DNA from: Monoplex corrugatus
Taxonomy: Eukaryota; Mollusca; Gastropoda; Littorinimorpha; Ranellidae
Direction of reading: 5' to 3'
Length of the DNA stretch: 64,000 bases
Assembly: GCA_030674185.1 (NCBI GenBank)
Contig: JAPXFY010000031.1
Location: 38,302,532-38,366,531, forward strand
Both the position numbers and the translations under genes were made by a program. The notes under the pieces are model-generated. The model worked only from the letters and a program-made list of their open reading frames with translations. It was not told the origin of the DNA and searched no databases. Positions 1 to 11,914 of this stretch are shown one piece after another. The first letter of the stretch is position 1. Every line of letters begins with the position of its first letter.

Positions 1-489
1 GTAATTCATCAGACTCTGTGAACATGTTTCACGTCTTTATGACTCTATTATCCCAGCATTACACACAACAAACTTTAGTTTTAAAACTCTTCTCAGTATT
101 GTTCACTGTTCTTCTATTTTCTCGAAGTAAAATCATCTTCTGCCTTACGTAACTGAGTTAAAAAAAAAAAAGATTTTGCACACACAAGATAAAGGTCAAG
201 GTTGTCTCACAACTCCAAGGTTAGAGGAATGTGAGAGAGAGAGAGACCCCAACTTTTCTCAGTCACCATTATAAGAGTACTGTCCATCTCCTCTCCCACC
301 AGTTTTACCCTCCCCAGCCTACAACAGGGTCAAGTGGCTATTCAAAGCTTAGCTGGGTAGACTGGACTCCCCACACACAAAGCTTAGTCTATCTTATGTA
401 CGTGAGGGAAATTTCGTGCATCCTCACAGAAAATGGTGTTCAAGTTCAGCTGTTTTGGTCCCATTTCACAAATGGCACATTTTAAAACT
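1..489. other. No feature recognised
   Basis: AT-rich sequence with a short A run near 160 and a small GA run near 233. Short ORFs only. No exon or repeat family could be assigned. Confidence 0.5.
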
Positions 490-1138
490 ATTGTTAGTTT
501 ATCTTTTTTCATTGTTTTGCTCCATTGTCTGCAGTTTATCTTATTATATCTTTTTCCATCTTTCTGCTCCATTGTCTGTAGTTTATCTTATTTTATCTTT
601 TTCCACTTTTCTGCTCCATTGTCTGCAGTTTATCTTATTTTATCTTTTTCCACTTTTCTGCTCCATTGTCTGCAGTTTATCTTATTTTATCTTTTTCCAA
701 TTTTCTGTTTCATTGCCTGCAGTTATCTTATCTTTTTTCATTTTTCTGCTCCATTGTCTGCAGTTTATCTTATTTTATCTTTTTCCACTTTTGTGCTCCA
801 TTGTCTGCAATTTATCTGATGTTATCTTTTCCCACTTTTCTGCTCCACTGCCTGCAGTTTATCTGATGTTATCTTTTCCCACTTTTCTGCTCCATTGCCT
901 GCAGTTTATCTGATGTTATCTTTTCCCACTTTTCTGCTCCATTGCCTGCAGTTTATCTGATGTCATTTTTTCCCACTTTTCTGCTCCATTGCCTGCAGTT
1001 TATCAGATGTTATCTTTTCCCACTTTTCTGCTCCATTGCCTGCAGTTTATCTGATGTTATCTTTTCCCACTTTTCTGCTCCATTGCCTGCAGTTTATCTG
1101 ATGTCATTTTTTCCCACTTTTCTGCTCCATTGCCTGCA
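490..1138. repeat. 47-bp minisatellite, about 14 copies
   Basis: The unit reads tttatctgatgttatctttt plus cccacttttctgctccattg plus cctgcag. Earlier copies have cttatttt and tgtctgcag; later copies have ctgatgtt and tgcctgcag, so the array has two phases of variants. It is pyrimidine-rich on + and open in several frames, which produces spurious ORFs. Confidence 0.9.
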
Positions 1139-1147
1139 CCACTTCAG

Positions 1148-1564
1148 TAAATGTGGGCGGGCTGGCTCATCTGACAGAACCCCAGACTCAAGATCTGATG
1201 TCTCAAGTTCAATTCCACCCTGAAACATTGTTATTGTTATTGTCGTTTAAAGCCCAGCCAACTGCGCAGAGCCATATCAGGGCTAAAATCATCTCAAAGT
1301 ATACTTCATACCTCACTGGAAAAAAAAATACATCGGGAAAAGAAAGTTAAGTATACATATCACTGCATTCGCAAACATAATCTAAACATATACCAATGCA
1401 TTCGCAAACATAATCTAAACACATACCAATGCATTCGCAAACATAATCTAAGAATATGCCCCTGGTGTTGACCACTCAGTCCAATTCATCACAAGGAGAT
1501 TTAAAAGAAAAACTGAATACAAATACAAACATAACTAAGGACAATAAAACATATATAAAAACGT
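1148..1564 (+). repeat. SINE-like family A, copy 1, with tRNA-like head
   Basis: Begins with a tRNA-like stretch at about 1155-1222 (A-box-like tggctcatctga, B-box-like gttcaattcca). The family body follows: ttattgttattgtcgtttaa, agcccagccaac, agagccatatcagggct, then gcattcg..cataatctaa and the gttgacca..cagtccaatt block. At 1366-1453 a 33-bp piece of the body is tripled. Its continuation appears at about 1815-1985 after an insertion. Other copies are listed separately. Non-coding, probably Pol III-derived by analogy; that is inference. Confidence 0.6.
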
Positions 1565-1572
1565 TTGGTTCA

Positions 1573-1765
1573 TTAACCCTTTGACTCCAACGCCCTGTTT
1601 TCTATCATCCCGCATAGTCAACCATGCTAACAAAGCAAAAACTTAACCCTTTGACTCCCTCACCCTATCCACCAGCTTCCTGCAGGAAGCTGGTAGATAG
1701 GATGAGGGAATCAAAGGGTTAAGTCTTTGCAGTTGGTGGATAGGGTGCGGGAGTCAAAGGGTTAA
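1573..1765. mobile_element. TTAA palindromic MITE, copy 1
   Basis: Bounded by TTAACCCTTTGACTCC and GAGTCAAAGGGTTAA. The left arm carries the cgccctgttttctatcatcc / gctaacaaagcaaaaac variant. The inner palindrome is centred on CTTCCTGCAGGAAG. It forms the left arm of the inverted duplication. Confidence 0.85.
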
Positions 1766-2028
1766 TAAGATGGGCAGTGAACAAGCCCACTTGTATGTTT
1801 CTGCCTTGCTCCTTACCTAAAATTGCGTCCGCACGTCTCATTTTCCTGGAGTCAAAAATGCACTTAAAACATGTACCTAATTATCAGCCCTAAGAGAAAA
1901 GTGTGTACGCCTTCATGAAAAATATACAGATGAATGAACCATCAAGGCAGAAAATGATGGGAAGAAATGACAGAAAGCAAAGGAGCAAGGCAGAAACATA
2001 CAAGTGGGCTTGTTCACTGCCCATCTTA

Positions 2029-2221
2029 TTAACCCTTTGACTCCCGCACCCTATCCACCAACTGCAAAGACTTAACCCTTTGATTCCCTCATCCTATCTA
2101 CCAGCTTCCTGCAGGAAGCTGGTGGACAGGGTGAAGAAGTCAAAGGGTTAAGTTTTTGCTTTGTTAGCATGGTTGACTATGCGGGATGATAGAAAACAGG
2201 GCGCGGGAGTCAAAGGGTTAA
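2029..2221. mobile_element. TTAA palindromic MITE, copy 2 (inverted relative to copy 1)
   Basis: Almost exact reverse complement of copy 1, including the same private variants (tgattccctcatcctatcta, cagggcgcggga). They are therefore one copy inverted and duplicated rather than two independent insertions. Confidence 0.85.
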
Positions 2222-2236
2222 TGAACCAAAGTTTTG

Positions 2237-2401
2237 GTGGTGCTGGTGTCTCTTAGTCCCATTCTATTCCCCATTTCAAGATCTTGCCAGCACACTGGGT
2301 TTTGCCCCCCATGCTAAAAAAGTCTGCAAGGTAACTGTGGCAGATTTGGGTGGAGTGCATATGGAATTGTCTGTGTGAGGTAAACCATCTTGAACGAAGT
2401 G
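2237..2401 (+). repeat. SINE-like family B, copy 1 (partial)
   Basis: Contains catttcaagatcttgccagc, agtctgcaaggtaactg, gatttgggtggagtgcatat, ggaattgtctg and atcttgaac, shared with 7245-7515 and, inverted, with 43035-43320 and 50960-51175. The minisatellite starts exactly where this repeat ends. Confidence 0.65.
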
Positions 2402-3745
2402 AACCATTCTGAACAAACTTGTTGCTTCATTTTAGCTCTCCTACTCAAACTTGTTGCTTCATTTTAGCTCTCCTACACAAAATTGTTGCTTTATTTTAGC
2501 TCTCCTACACAAACTTGTTGCTTCATTTTAGCTCTCCTACACAAACTTGTTGCTTTATTTTAGCTCTCCTACACAAACTTGTGCTTTATTTTAGCTCTCC
2601 TACACAAACTTGTTGATTTATTTTAGCTCTCCTACACAAACTTGTTGATTTATTTTAGCTCTCCTACACAAACTTGTTGCTTATTTTAGCTCTCCTACAC
2701 AAACTTGTTGCTTTATTTTAGCTCTCCTACACAAAATTGTTGCTTTATTTTAGCTCTCCTACACAAACTTGTTGCTTTATTTTAGCTCTCCTACACAAAC
2801 ATTGCTGTTTATTTTAGCTCTCCTCACAAACTTGTTGATTTATTTTAGCTCTCCTACACAAAATTGTTGCTTTATTTTAGCTCTCCTACACAAAATTGTT
2901 GCTTTATTTTAGTCTCCTACACAAAATTGTTGCTTCATTTTAGCTCTCCTATCAAACTGCTTATTTAGCTCTTATAAATTTTATTAGCTTTCCTACACAA
3001 AATTGTTGCTTTATTTTGGCTCTCCTACACAAAATTGTTGCTTCATTTTAGCTCTCCTGCACAAAATTGTTGCTTTATTTTAGCTCTCCTACACAAACTT
3101 GGTGCTTTATTTTGCTCTCTTACACAAACTTGTGCTTTATTTTGGCTCTCCTACAGATACATGTTGCTTTCTTTTGGCTCTTCTACACAAACATGTTGCT
3201 TTATGTTGGCTAACCGACACAAATGTGTTGCATTATTTTCGCCTCCTACACGAACTTATTGATTTTCGTCTCTACATAAACTATGTTGCTTAATTTTGGT
3301 TCTCCTACACAAATTGTTGCTTTTTTCTCCTACACAAACTTGTTGCTTTATTTTTGCTCTTCTAACACATTTTATTTTTGGCTCTCCTACACATACATGT
3401 TGCTTTTGTTTCTCCTACACAAACTTGTTGCTTTATTTTTGGCTCTTCTACACATATTTTTGGCTCTCCTACACATACATGTTGCTTCATTTTGTTTCTC
3501 CTACACAAACTTGTTGCTTTATTTTTGGTTCTTCTACACATATTTTTGGCTCTCCTACACATACATGTTGCTTCATTTTGTTTCTCCTACACAAACTTGT
3601 TGCTTTATTTTCGCTCTCCTACATCAACTTGTTGCTTTATTTTGCCTCTCCTACACACATTTCTTGGTATATTTTTCCTCTCCTATATAAACTTGTTGCT
3701 CATTTTGGCTCTCCTACACAAACTTGTTTTATTTTGGCTCTCCTA
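2402..3745. repeat. ~32-bp minisatellite, about 40 copies
   Basis: Unit tacacaaacttgttgcttta plus ttttagctctcc. Copies after about 3100 drift to ttggctctcctacacatacatg variants and carry small indels. It lies directly behind SINE family B copy 1. Confidence 0.9.
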
Positions 3746-4379
3746 TACACAACCACACCCAGGTCCTTCCATCACAGTCTCAAAGCTGCAAATCCACAGG
3801 AGCTAACAGTAGTAATTTCCTCAAGGTCTCTCAGCTGAGGAAACCTGCACTGCTCTTGGATCATTTTTATGGAGCTCACTTGTGCTGCTTGTTCAGATAT
3901 TTTTAAGCCCCCCCCCCCCCCTTTTTTTTTTGTTTTTTTTTTTTGTTTTTGTTTTCACTTTTTGTGTCTGTGATTTTCACTCTGTGGTTATTTCGTATTT
4001 GACAGAAATAAACGCAACAAAATTTTACCAGTAAGAAGTTTTTAATGGGACTCCATTCAGTGGTACAACTACTTCTATGTGATTATCTAACACATTAACA
4101 CTGTCAGCATCACATTCAGATTTCATGTCACACAGCAACTCTTGAATGCTATAGACCTCACTGTCCACGAAAATGCCAATATATGTACATTGTTTTGGTT
4201 CTGTCACCGGATAGAATTCCTATCTCCACACTCAAGCCGTCATTTTACACAATACAAAATGCACGTTTTGAAAACAAAGATTGTTACAATTCTGAAATGA
4301 CTTAACACAATACACTAGCAATTCTAAAACAAATGAGTATAATTCATTACTAATCCTATAATGAATCAATACAATACAC
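3746..4379. other. Intergenic, homopolymer runs only
   Basis: Unique AT-rich sequence with a C run followed by a T-rich run at 3908-3957. No exon, RNA or mobile element was recognised. Confidence 0.5.
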
Positions 4380-5088
4380 TATACCGATCCTAAAAAAACT
4401 CAAAACAACACACTAGCAATCCTAAAACAACTCAAAACAACACACTAGCAATCCTAAAACAACTCAAAACAACACACTAACAATCCTAAAAGAAAACTCA
4501 AAACAACATACTAGCAATCCTAAAACAATTTAACGCAACACACTAGCAATCCTAACATGCTTCAACACAATACACTAGCAATCTTAAAATAACTCAAAAC
4601 AACAATTAGCAATCCTAAAACAACTCAAAACAACAACACCTAGCAATCCTAAAACGACTCACAACGACACACACTAACAATCCTAAAACGAATCAAAACA
4701 AAACACAAGCAATCCTAAAACGACTCAAAAAACACACACACCTTAGCAATCCTAAAATGAATCAAAACAACACACTAGCAATCCTAAAAACGACTCAAAA
4801 CAACATCTAGCATCTAAAATGATCAAAACAACACCTAGCAATCCTAAATGACTCAAAACAACACACAGCATCCTAAAGACTCAAACAACACTAGCAATCC
4901 TAAAACGACTCAAAACAACATGCTAGCAATCCTAATCAACAACACTACTCTAAAAGACCAAACAACACACTAGCAATCCTAAAAACGACTCAAAACAACA
5001 CACTAGCAATCTAAAAACGACTCAAAACAACACACTAGCAATCTAAAAACGACTCAAAACAACACACTAGCAATCCTAAAACGACTCC
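4380..5088. repeat. ~32-bp minisatellite, over 20 copies
   Basis: Unit actcaaaacaacacactagc plus aatcctaaaacg, with many small deletions between 4800 and 4960. A-rich on +. Confidence 0.9.
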
Positions 5089-5480
5089 CTCAATGCAAAT
5101 TTTACATCCAATATATCGTAATTTTAGAAGAAAAAAAAAATGATTATGAACACTGCAGATTTTGAAAACTAGGATTGTCCCATAACCCCGAGAAAAGATG
5201 GGGGAGGGGGGAGTTGTAAAGTGGTAAAGACTTCACCTTTACTTCTGGCCAGGATAGTAGTACCTCTCTCCTCTCCCTCTCTGATTTATCATCCTCAACC
5301 CTGAAGAGGTTAAGGTACCCATTTACAGCTGGAGACTGCATACAAAATATTTTCGTTTTTCTTGGGCCAGATTTGAAGTAGCACAAATCCGAACAGGCTG
5401 ATTAAAAGACAGGAGATTTAACACTACGCCAACCAGGTATTTGTAAATCTTGATGAACGCTGCTAACTTGTTTGTGACAT

Positions 5481-5632
5481 TTAACCCTTCGAATCCCGCA
5501 CCCTGTCCACCAGTATCCTGCATTGTCAACCATACCAGCAAAGCAAAAACATAAGCTGGTGGATAGGGTGAAGGAAGTCAAAGGTTTAAATTTTTGCAGC
5601 TGGAAGATAGGGTGCGGGAATCAAAGAGTTAA
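5481..5632. mobile_element. TTAA palindromic MITE, copy 3 (single-level)
   Basis: TTAACCCTTCGAATCCCGCACC at the left, ATAGGGTGCGGGAATCAAAGAGTTAA at the right (short match only). It is shorter than most copies because the inner palindrome is reduced to agctggtggatagggtgaag. Confidence 0.75.
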
Positions 5633-5660
5633 CATCTGCCCTTCTTTTTTTTTCTTTTGT

Positions 5661-5734
5661 GGCCCGTTAACTAAACAGGTTAGAGCACCATGCTGATAAC
5701 GCAAGAGTCACAAGTTCAAACCTCAGGTGAATCA
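5661..5734 (+). pseudogene. tRNA-Ile-like sequence (tRNA pseudogene or SINE head)
   Basis: Starts ggcccgttaactaaacaggt, with tagagcacca in the D-arm region, tgctgataacgc in the anticodon arm (GAT in the anticodon position) and gttcaaacctc as the B-box. The 3' acceptor strand does not pair with ggcccgt, so this is unlikely to be a functional tRNA. Confidence 0.55.
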
Positions 5735-5756
5735 GGCGTTTTTGTTTTTGTGTTTT

Positions 5757-7240
5757 TATATTGGCTGTCTGACTCTTGAGTCTTGTCTTCTGGAGTCTTG
5801 TCTTCTATAGTCTTGTCCTCCATATTCTTGTCCTCTAGTCTTCCATATTCTTGTCTTCCATATTCTTTTCTATAGTCTTGTCTTCCATATTCTTGTGTTC
5901 CATATTCTTAGCATCCATATTCCTGACTTCTAGTCTTCAATATTGTCTTCTAGTCTCATCTTCCATATTCTTGTCTTCTAGTGTCTTGTCTTCCATGTTC
6001 TGGTTCAGATATTCTTGTCTTCTAGAGTCTTGTCCTCGATATTCTTGTCTTTTGAAGTCTAGTCTTCCATATTTTTTGTCTTCTCGAGTCTCATCTTCCA
6101 TATTCTTGTCTTCTGGAGTCTTGTCTGCCTATTCTTGTCTTCCACATTCTTGTCTTCTAGGTCTTATCTTCCATATGTCTTCTAGAATCTTGTCTTCCAT
6201 ATGCTTGTCTTCTAGTCTGTCTTTCTCTATGTCTTCTAGACTTGTCTTCCAATCTTGTCTTCTAGTCTTGTCTTCCACATTCTTGTCTTCTAGTCTTATC
6301 TTCCATATTGTCTTCTAGAATCTTTTCTAGTCTTGTCTTCCATATGCTTGTCTTCTAGAGTCTTGTCTTCCATATTCTTATTTTCTAGAATCTTGTATTG
6401 CAAGTCTTCCATATTCTTGTCTCCTATCTTGTCTTCCATATTCTTGTCTTCTAGATTCTTGTCCTATCTAGTCTTGTCTTCCATATTCTTAGATCTTTCT
6501 TTAGTTTGTCTTCCATATGCTTGCCTTCTAGAGTCTTATCTTCCATATTTCTTTCTAGAATCTTGTCTTGCCATTTTGCTTGCTTCATAGTCTCTTGTCT
6601 TCCATCTTGTTTTCTAAATCTTGTATTGCATATTGTATTTGGCCTTCCATATTCTTGTCTTCTAGATTTGTCATCCATATTTCTTGCCTGTCTCCATATT
6701 TTATCTTGAGTTTTCATATCTTCCTATCTTGTTTCTAGAATTTGCATCCATATTGCTTTCTAGAACCTTGTCTTCCATATTCTTGTCTTCTAGTCTTTCT
6801 CATATTCTTGTCTTCTGGAGTCTTGTTTTCTAGAATCTTGTCTTCCATATTTTTGCTTTCTAGAATCTTGTCTTCCATATTCTTGTCTTCTGGAGTCTTG
6901 TCTTGTAGAATCTTGTCTTCCATATTCTTGTCTTCTAATGGCTCATCTTCCATTTTCTTGTTTTCTAGAGTCTTGTTTTCTTGTCTTTTAAAATATTGTA
7001 TTCCATATTCTTGTCTTCTAGAGTCTTGTATTCCATATTCTTGTTGCCTAGTCTGGTCTTCCACATTTTTGTCTTCCAGTCTTGTCTTCTAGAGTCTTAT
7101 CCTCTACAGTCTTGTCCTCTAGTCTTGTCTTCCATATTCTTGTTTTCTAGAGTCTTGTCATCTAGTCTTGTCTTTCATATTCTCGTCTTCTAGAGTCTCG
7201 TCTTCCATATTCTTGTCTTCTACTGTCTTGTATTCAAGGT
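5757..7240. repeat. 30-bp minisatellite, about 48 copies
   Basis: Unit ttgtcttccatattcttgtc plus ttctagagtc with frequent deletions of one half-unit. Pyrimidine-rich on +. It ends where SINE family B copy 2 begins. Confidence 0.9.
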
Positions 7241-7244
7241 CTTG

Positions 7245-7515
7245 AGATTAATCCAACCCTGCAACACGAAAGTGGCTTGTTTGCTACCCAACTTAATGCT
7301 CTAGTATTTCTGGTGCTGCTAGCTGAGAATTTAACAACACCCTCCACTTTCCCTCATTTCAAGACTTTGCCAGAGCATAGCGTTTTGCACAGGCTCCAGG
7401 AGTCTGCCAGATAATTGCTTTGCTTACAGATTTGGATGGAACGTACCTGGAAATTGTCTGAGCATGAAGTATCCCTCTTGAACAAAATTCCAATTCCTTT
7501 GAACAGTTTGCAAAC
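7245..7515 (+). repeat. SINE-like family B, copy 2
   Basis: Shares gtggcttgtttgctaccca, atttctggtgctgct, catttcaagactttgccag, gagtctgcc, gatttgg.tgga, gaaattgtctg and cttgaacaaaattc with the other B copies. It sits at the end of the 30-bp minisatellite. Confidence 0.65.
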
Positions 7516-7534
7516 AGGTCTTTCACAAGACAAA

Positions 7535-8125
7535 TGTGACCCGTTTTAACAAAATGAGTCCTAAGGTGAAAATAACAGATTTTAGGATATTCTGATTTTC
7601 AAAATGTCCAGATTATTTCCTTTCTTTTCATATGAAATTTATTATTCTACTCCTAAAAATAAGGAAGTTATGGGTGTTTGAAGTGTGTAACATAGCAAAC
7701 GGCCATTTCGAGAAAATCAAGTTTTAAAATTTTCACCACTTCAGTGAAGTTTTACCTTAGCAACAGGTATATCTACTTCACCAATCTTTACCAAATTTTG
7801 TACCATAGTAAAACACATCATGCCACAATAGCACACAAAACTTAATGTAATTAGTGTGAAAATCTACTGTAATTGTCTTGTTATTTAAGTTTATATATCC
7901 CTTTTTCTGACACAAAAAGCATGTCGTTATCTGGTTAAAACGCATTTTAAATACATTTTCCGATTGAATTATAAAGTGCTGAGTGCATGTACATCATTTA
8001 AAGATTAAATATTCCATTTTTGATGAAAAGCAAAAATTGACAAAATCGACCCATCACACCTTTTCCGGGCCTCTACGCTTTTCGCTGTCTGCGAGTTAGG
8101 ACTCATTTCGGGAAAACGGGTCACA
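7535..8125. mobile_element. TIR element with TGTGACCCGTTTT ends
   Basis: The left end tgtgacccgttttaacaaaa (continuing tgagtcct) and the right end aggactcatttc / gggaaaacgggtcaca are inverted repeats of about 28 bp with four differences. The 591-bp interior is AT-rich with no transposase ORF. The target duplication is unclear (at most AA), so the superfamily cannot be assigned. Confidence 0.65.
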
Positions 8126-8136
8126 AATTGCGTAAT

Positions 8137-8215
8137 CATGATCTAGTGGTTTACACAGTTGTCTGGGAAGCGAGACATCCCGAATTTACGAAAAAGGTCT
8201 TGAGTTTGAATCCAG
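8137..8215 (+). repeat. tRNA-like head of a SINE-like repeat
   Basis: tgatctagtggtttacacag resembles an A box region and gagtttgaatcca a B box. The spacing is that of a tRNA-derived promoter, and the sequence lacks a pairing acceptor stem. Confidence 0.4.
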
Positions 8216-8388
8216 TTTGTGAAGTGGATGGGATTAGCTTCCCTTATTCCTACTCCTCAAAATCCTGTGAAGGCTAGGTAGGCTACCTATCTCTTGAGTC
8301 AGACAATAAACATAGGTCCTGTTTATCACATGCGCTTTGTGGAGGAAAAAAGTCCTACTGAAACAAATGGGTTGTCCATGGCTAGTTC

Positions 8389-8582
8389 TTAACCCTCTGA
8401 CTCCTGCACGCCCTATCCACCAACTGGAAAAACTTAACTCTTTGACTTCCTCACCCTATCCACCAGCTTCCTGCAGGAAGCTGGTGGATAGGTGAGGGAG
8501 TCAAAAGATTAAGTTTTTCCTTTGCTGGCATGATTGACAATGCAGGATGCTGGTGGACTGGGTGCGGTAGTCAAAGGATTAA
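8389..8582. mobile_element. TTAA palindromic MITE, copy 4
   Basis: Full nested form. Both outer ends retain TTAA (TTAACCCTCTGACTCC / GTCAAAGGATTAA). The inner palindrome is centred on CTTCCTGCAGGAAG at about 8475. Confidence 0.85.
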
Positions 8583-10215
8583 TCGTACCAAAACCATACA
8601 TGCAGAAAAAAAGACACACAAACCAAAACCAGAATACAACTACAGCAACAACAACAACTGCAAGCCATTCTAGCAATCTCCCTTTTCATAGGATACCTAT
8701 CAAAGAAAATCTATATTTAGTACTTTCCAAGGTCATTGTGACCTAGAAAACATTTTGGTTAAAATAAAACTTAACAAGTATCAAGGATAGACTGGTGAAA
8801 ATGGATTTTTGATTTTGTGACCAGTTCCTGACAAATTACTGTTCACACACTTGCCTCAAAAAAGGTTGATTTTAAGCACTTTCTTAGGTCCCAAAGTGAC
8901 CTGGACCTAAAGATATTTATCTCCGACCTTGTGAGAATACTCAGCGGTCCACAGCTTTGACTAAAGCTAGGTAACAGTCTATCCATAAAAAAACTGATGA
9001 ATCTTCTTATACGTTTTTAGTCACAAACAGGCATATACCTCTCTTTGTCATTCTGAAACTATCTCTCGCTCCCCACCCATCCTTTTTTTGTTTCTTTAAG
9101 GGAGATTGAAAAAAAAAAAAGAAAGAGTTGTTGAAAAAAGAAAAGAAAAGAGTAGTGTCATATTATGACAAACTCAGACAGGCTGAACAAAGAGAAAGAG
9201 TTGTGTCATATTATGACAAGCTCACCCTGGGTAACCAGCATCTCATGCAAGAAACAATCTGTTATATTAAAACTTACACAATATCTGTTTCACACACAAA
9301 ACATCACATGGCACTGGTCCGCTTCTAGCTCAAAGCTGATTGTCAGAACTATCCCCCCCCCCACCAAAACCCAGAAGATACAAGAAGACAGATAGAAGAA
9401 AGAAGACAAACCAAATGATAACAAAAATAAATCGTACCAATTTGTACATCATGCTTTATTACCCTTTTCAAATCAACTTCCTCACATGGCATTCAGATTC
9501 CATTTCATGCAACATACCAGGCGGTACTACAGTGATTCACAAAGCACAAATGTTCCACAAATCTACTACATACGCACTACCAATCTGGGCACGACACGCT
9601 ACAATAACTGTCAAATAAAATTCTAAGCATCGTACAGATTCTCATTTTACAGAACAAAGCATCCACCATACAAAAAAAGCATATCAAACAGCCATCTTGT
9701 GCTCTCTAAATTCAAACACATTGTCAAAGTAAGCCTGAATGTTTAGCACTGTAATCAAATTAGCTGTATCGCACTGTTAAACATCACACTTGCATTTATT
9801 TTCAAACCATACAAAAAAAATCATGACCTAGCTAAACTGACGCATGCAGGTTGTATATTCCAAATATAACGCTGTTCACACACTTGTCAATTTGCGAATG
9901 AAGTTTGCACACTGTCAAGGATTAAATAATAGTCTTAGTCTCACATTTACATTTCGGTCCAATCAAACTGGGAACCACTGTCAGCTAAATGAAGTTTAAG
10001 CACTGTCACAGAGTAACACTGTTAGAATCACACGTTATTTCAAACAATACAGGAACCATCCTAAAAGTTATAACTGCCAAGAACTTTTAGTACTGTCAAA
10101 GAAAGTTGTTGTTGTTTTTATCTGCATATGTTTTATAATAAGTCCTCATTCTAAATAATACCTGAACAACCCTAAAATTTACAAATTACTATTATTGTTG
10201 TTATGGACACTCACT
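8583..10215. other. No gene recognised; AT-rich unique sequence
   Basis: Contains a duplicated phrase gagttg(t)gtcatattatgacaa near 9150 and 9200 (about 46 bp apart) and short A and C runs. The small ORFs show no family match. Confidence 0.5.
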
Positions 10216-10217
10216 TG

Positions 10218-10790
10218 TCTAGTACTCCACATTGTTATTGTTATTTAAAGCCCATCCAACTACATAGAGCCATATCAGGGCTTTAACCATTTCAAAACAT
10301 ACAAAACTTCAACAGGATAGAAAATGAAAAGAAAACTAAGTACACATATCAAGGCATTTGCGCACATAATCTAAGGAGATGCCCCTGGCGTTGACCACTC
10401 CGTCCAATCTATTGCATAGGGGATTTAAAAAACACACCTGAATGCAAATTTGAGCAAACACTAAGGACACTAAAAATCTAAAACAGGCATAAATTACCTA
10501 AAACTGCTTCTGCATATCTCACCTCCCTAGAACCAAAAATGCATTTATTACATGTACCCAATTATCAATCCTAAGAAAAATTACGTAAGACTTTATCGAA
10601 CACATACAGGTGAATGGACCAGCAAGGCAGAAATTGATAGGAAAGAAATATCAGAAAGCAAAGGAACATGGCAGAAACAAAGAGAGTGACAGAAAAGAGG
10701 AAATTTCCAGCACAATTTCCAGAAGGTGGGGATACTATTTATACTGAAAGAGCCCCTGGCATCCCTACGGGGGGGCTCCACAGTGCCTTA
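10218..10790 (+). repeat. SINE-like family A, copy 2 (long copy)
   Basis: Near full-length body. In order: ttgttattgttatttaaagc, catatcagggcttta, gatgcccctggcgttgacca, the atttaaaa run, cacctccctagaaccaaaaa, acccaattatcaatccta, caggtgaatggaccagcaag, and the tail cccctggcatccctacgggg. The GC-rich tail palindrome is shared with copies at 18150, 28400 and 50650. Confidence 0.7.
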
Positions 10791-11735
10791 ACACATTTCT
10801 GACCATGCAATATCTGCTGACTTTGCTGCCTCTGGACAATGCAATTCTGACAGTTGCAGTATAGGTTGCATCACATAAAATCCTTTTACATGTTTGTTTC
10901 TGAATGGATTTGCTTAAAACTTTGTAAAATTGTGTAAAACTTACTAGCTTGATATATCTCGCAATTGTCTATTGCAAAAAAAAAAAAAAAATCTAATATT
11001 CAATTCGACTACATCCACATATATGGCACAACAAACCTTTTTTGTTCCTTGTGGTGTTCACAAACAATGAATGAGCATCACCATCACTACCATTCGACAC
11101 ATCACGGTCACTATTTTTGACAATATTTTCATTGGAATTCTCGCAAAATCACTCAGGATCATCGTTCAAAATCTTCATCATCTGCAGCGTCATCCATGAA
11201 GATCTCATCAAGCACTTGTTGAGTGGTGTAAATATTTCAGTTTGCCATGATTTTTAATAAACAAAACAATGTTACATTTACAGGCAGTACAGAAGGTAAC
11301 TGCCCCCTGAAACTCTTGCGGGGCCAAGTCCTACCTTCTGCTTGAGTCCCAACAACCAATAGCAAAAATGGTGGTCACAACTGGCAATTTGTCGGCTGCA
11401 GACCGCAGGTGGAATTTTGTACAATCAACAAATTGACGGTTGTGGTCAAAAATGTGTTAAAAACTGTCAATTTGTGAGTTTTTAGCATTATCATAGAACA
11501 ACATTCCTAGTATCATGCTGACATTTCACTTCAATTAATACAGAAACAATTAATACAGAAACAATCACAAACAAGCTACAGTGACATGCATACCTCTTGC
11601 AATGTAACATTATGCCTTTAAAACATAGCGAATTTGTATGTTTCAGCGCAATCTTCAAAACATCAGCGTACTTTCTACTGTATACAAGCAATGCCCAACT
11701 CTATCTGCTCACTCCAAATCTCACATCCACTTGAC

Positions 11736-11914
11736 TTAACCCTTTGACTCCCGTACAGCAAAAACTTAACCCTTTAATTCCCTCACCCTATCCACCAGTT
11801 TCCTGCAGGAAGTTGGTGGATAAGGTGAGGGAGTCAAAGGGTTAAGTTTCTGCTTTGCTAGCATGATTGACAATGCAGGATATTGGTGGAAGTGTGCAGG
11901 AGTCAAAGGGTTAA
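11736..11914. mobile_element. TTAA palindromic MITE, copy 5
   Basis: TTAACCCTTTGACTCCCGTA at the left and GAGTCAAAGGGTTAA at the right. The left outer arm is shortened to acagcaaaaac; the inner palindrome is intact. Confidence 0.85.

Larger units (their letters stand above)
1565..2236. repeat. Large inverted duplication with two MITE copies as arms
   Basis: Left arm 1565-1815 starts tttggttcattaaccc; right arm about 1980-2236 ends gggttaatgaaccaaa. The arms are reverse complements over about 250 bp. Each contains a full TTAA-MITE (1573-1765 and 2029-2221) plus the flank with aagatgggcagtgaacaagc. The ~165-bp loop is a piece of SINE family A. Confidence 0.85.

Noticed and set aside
5661..5734. 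Functional tRNA-Ile gene
   Set aside because: The acceptor stem does not pair and the D arm is altered; it is better explained as a tRNA-derived repeat head.
490..7240. CRISPR-like arrays from the regular 30-47 bp repeats
   Set aside because: Units are contiguous with no unique spacers and drift gradually; these are minisatellites in a eukaryotic genome.
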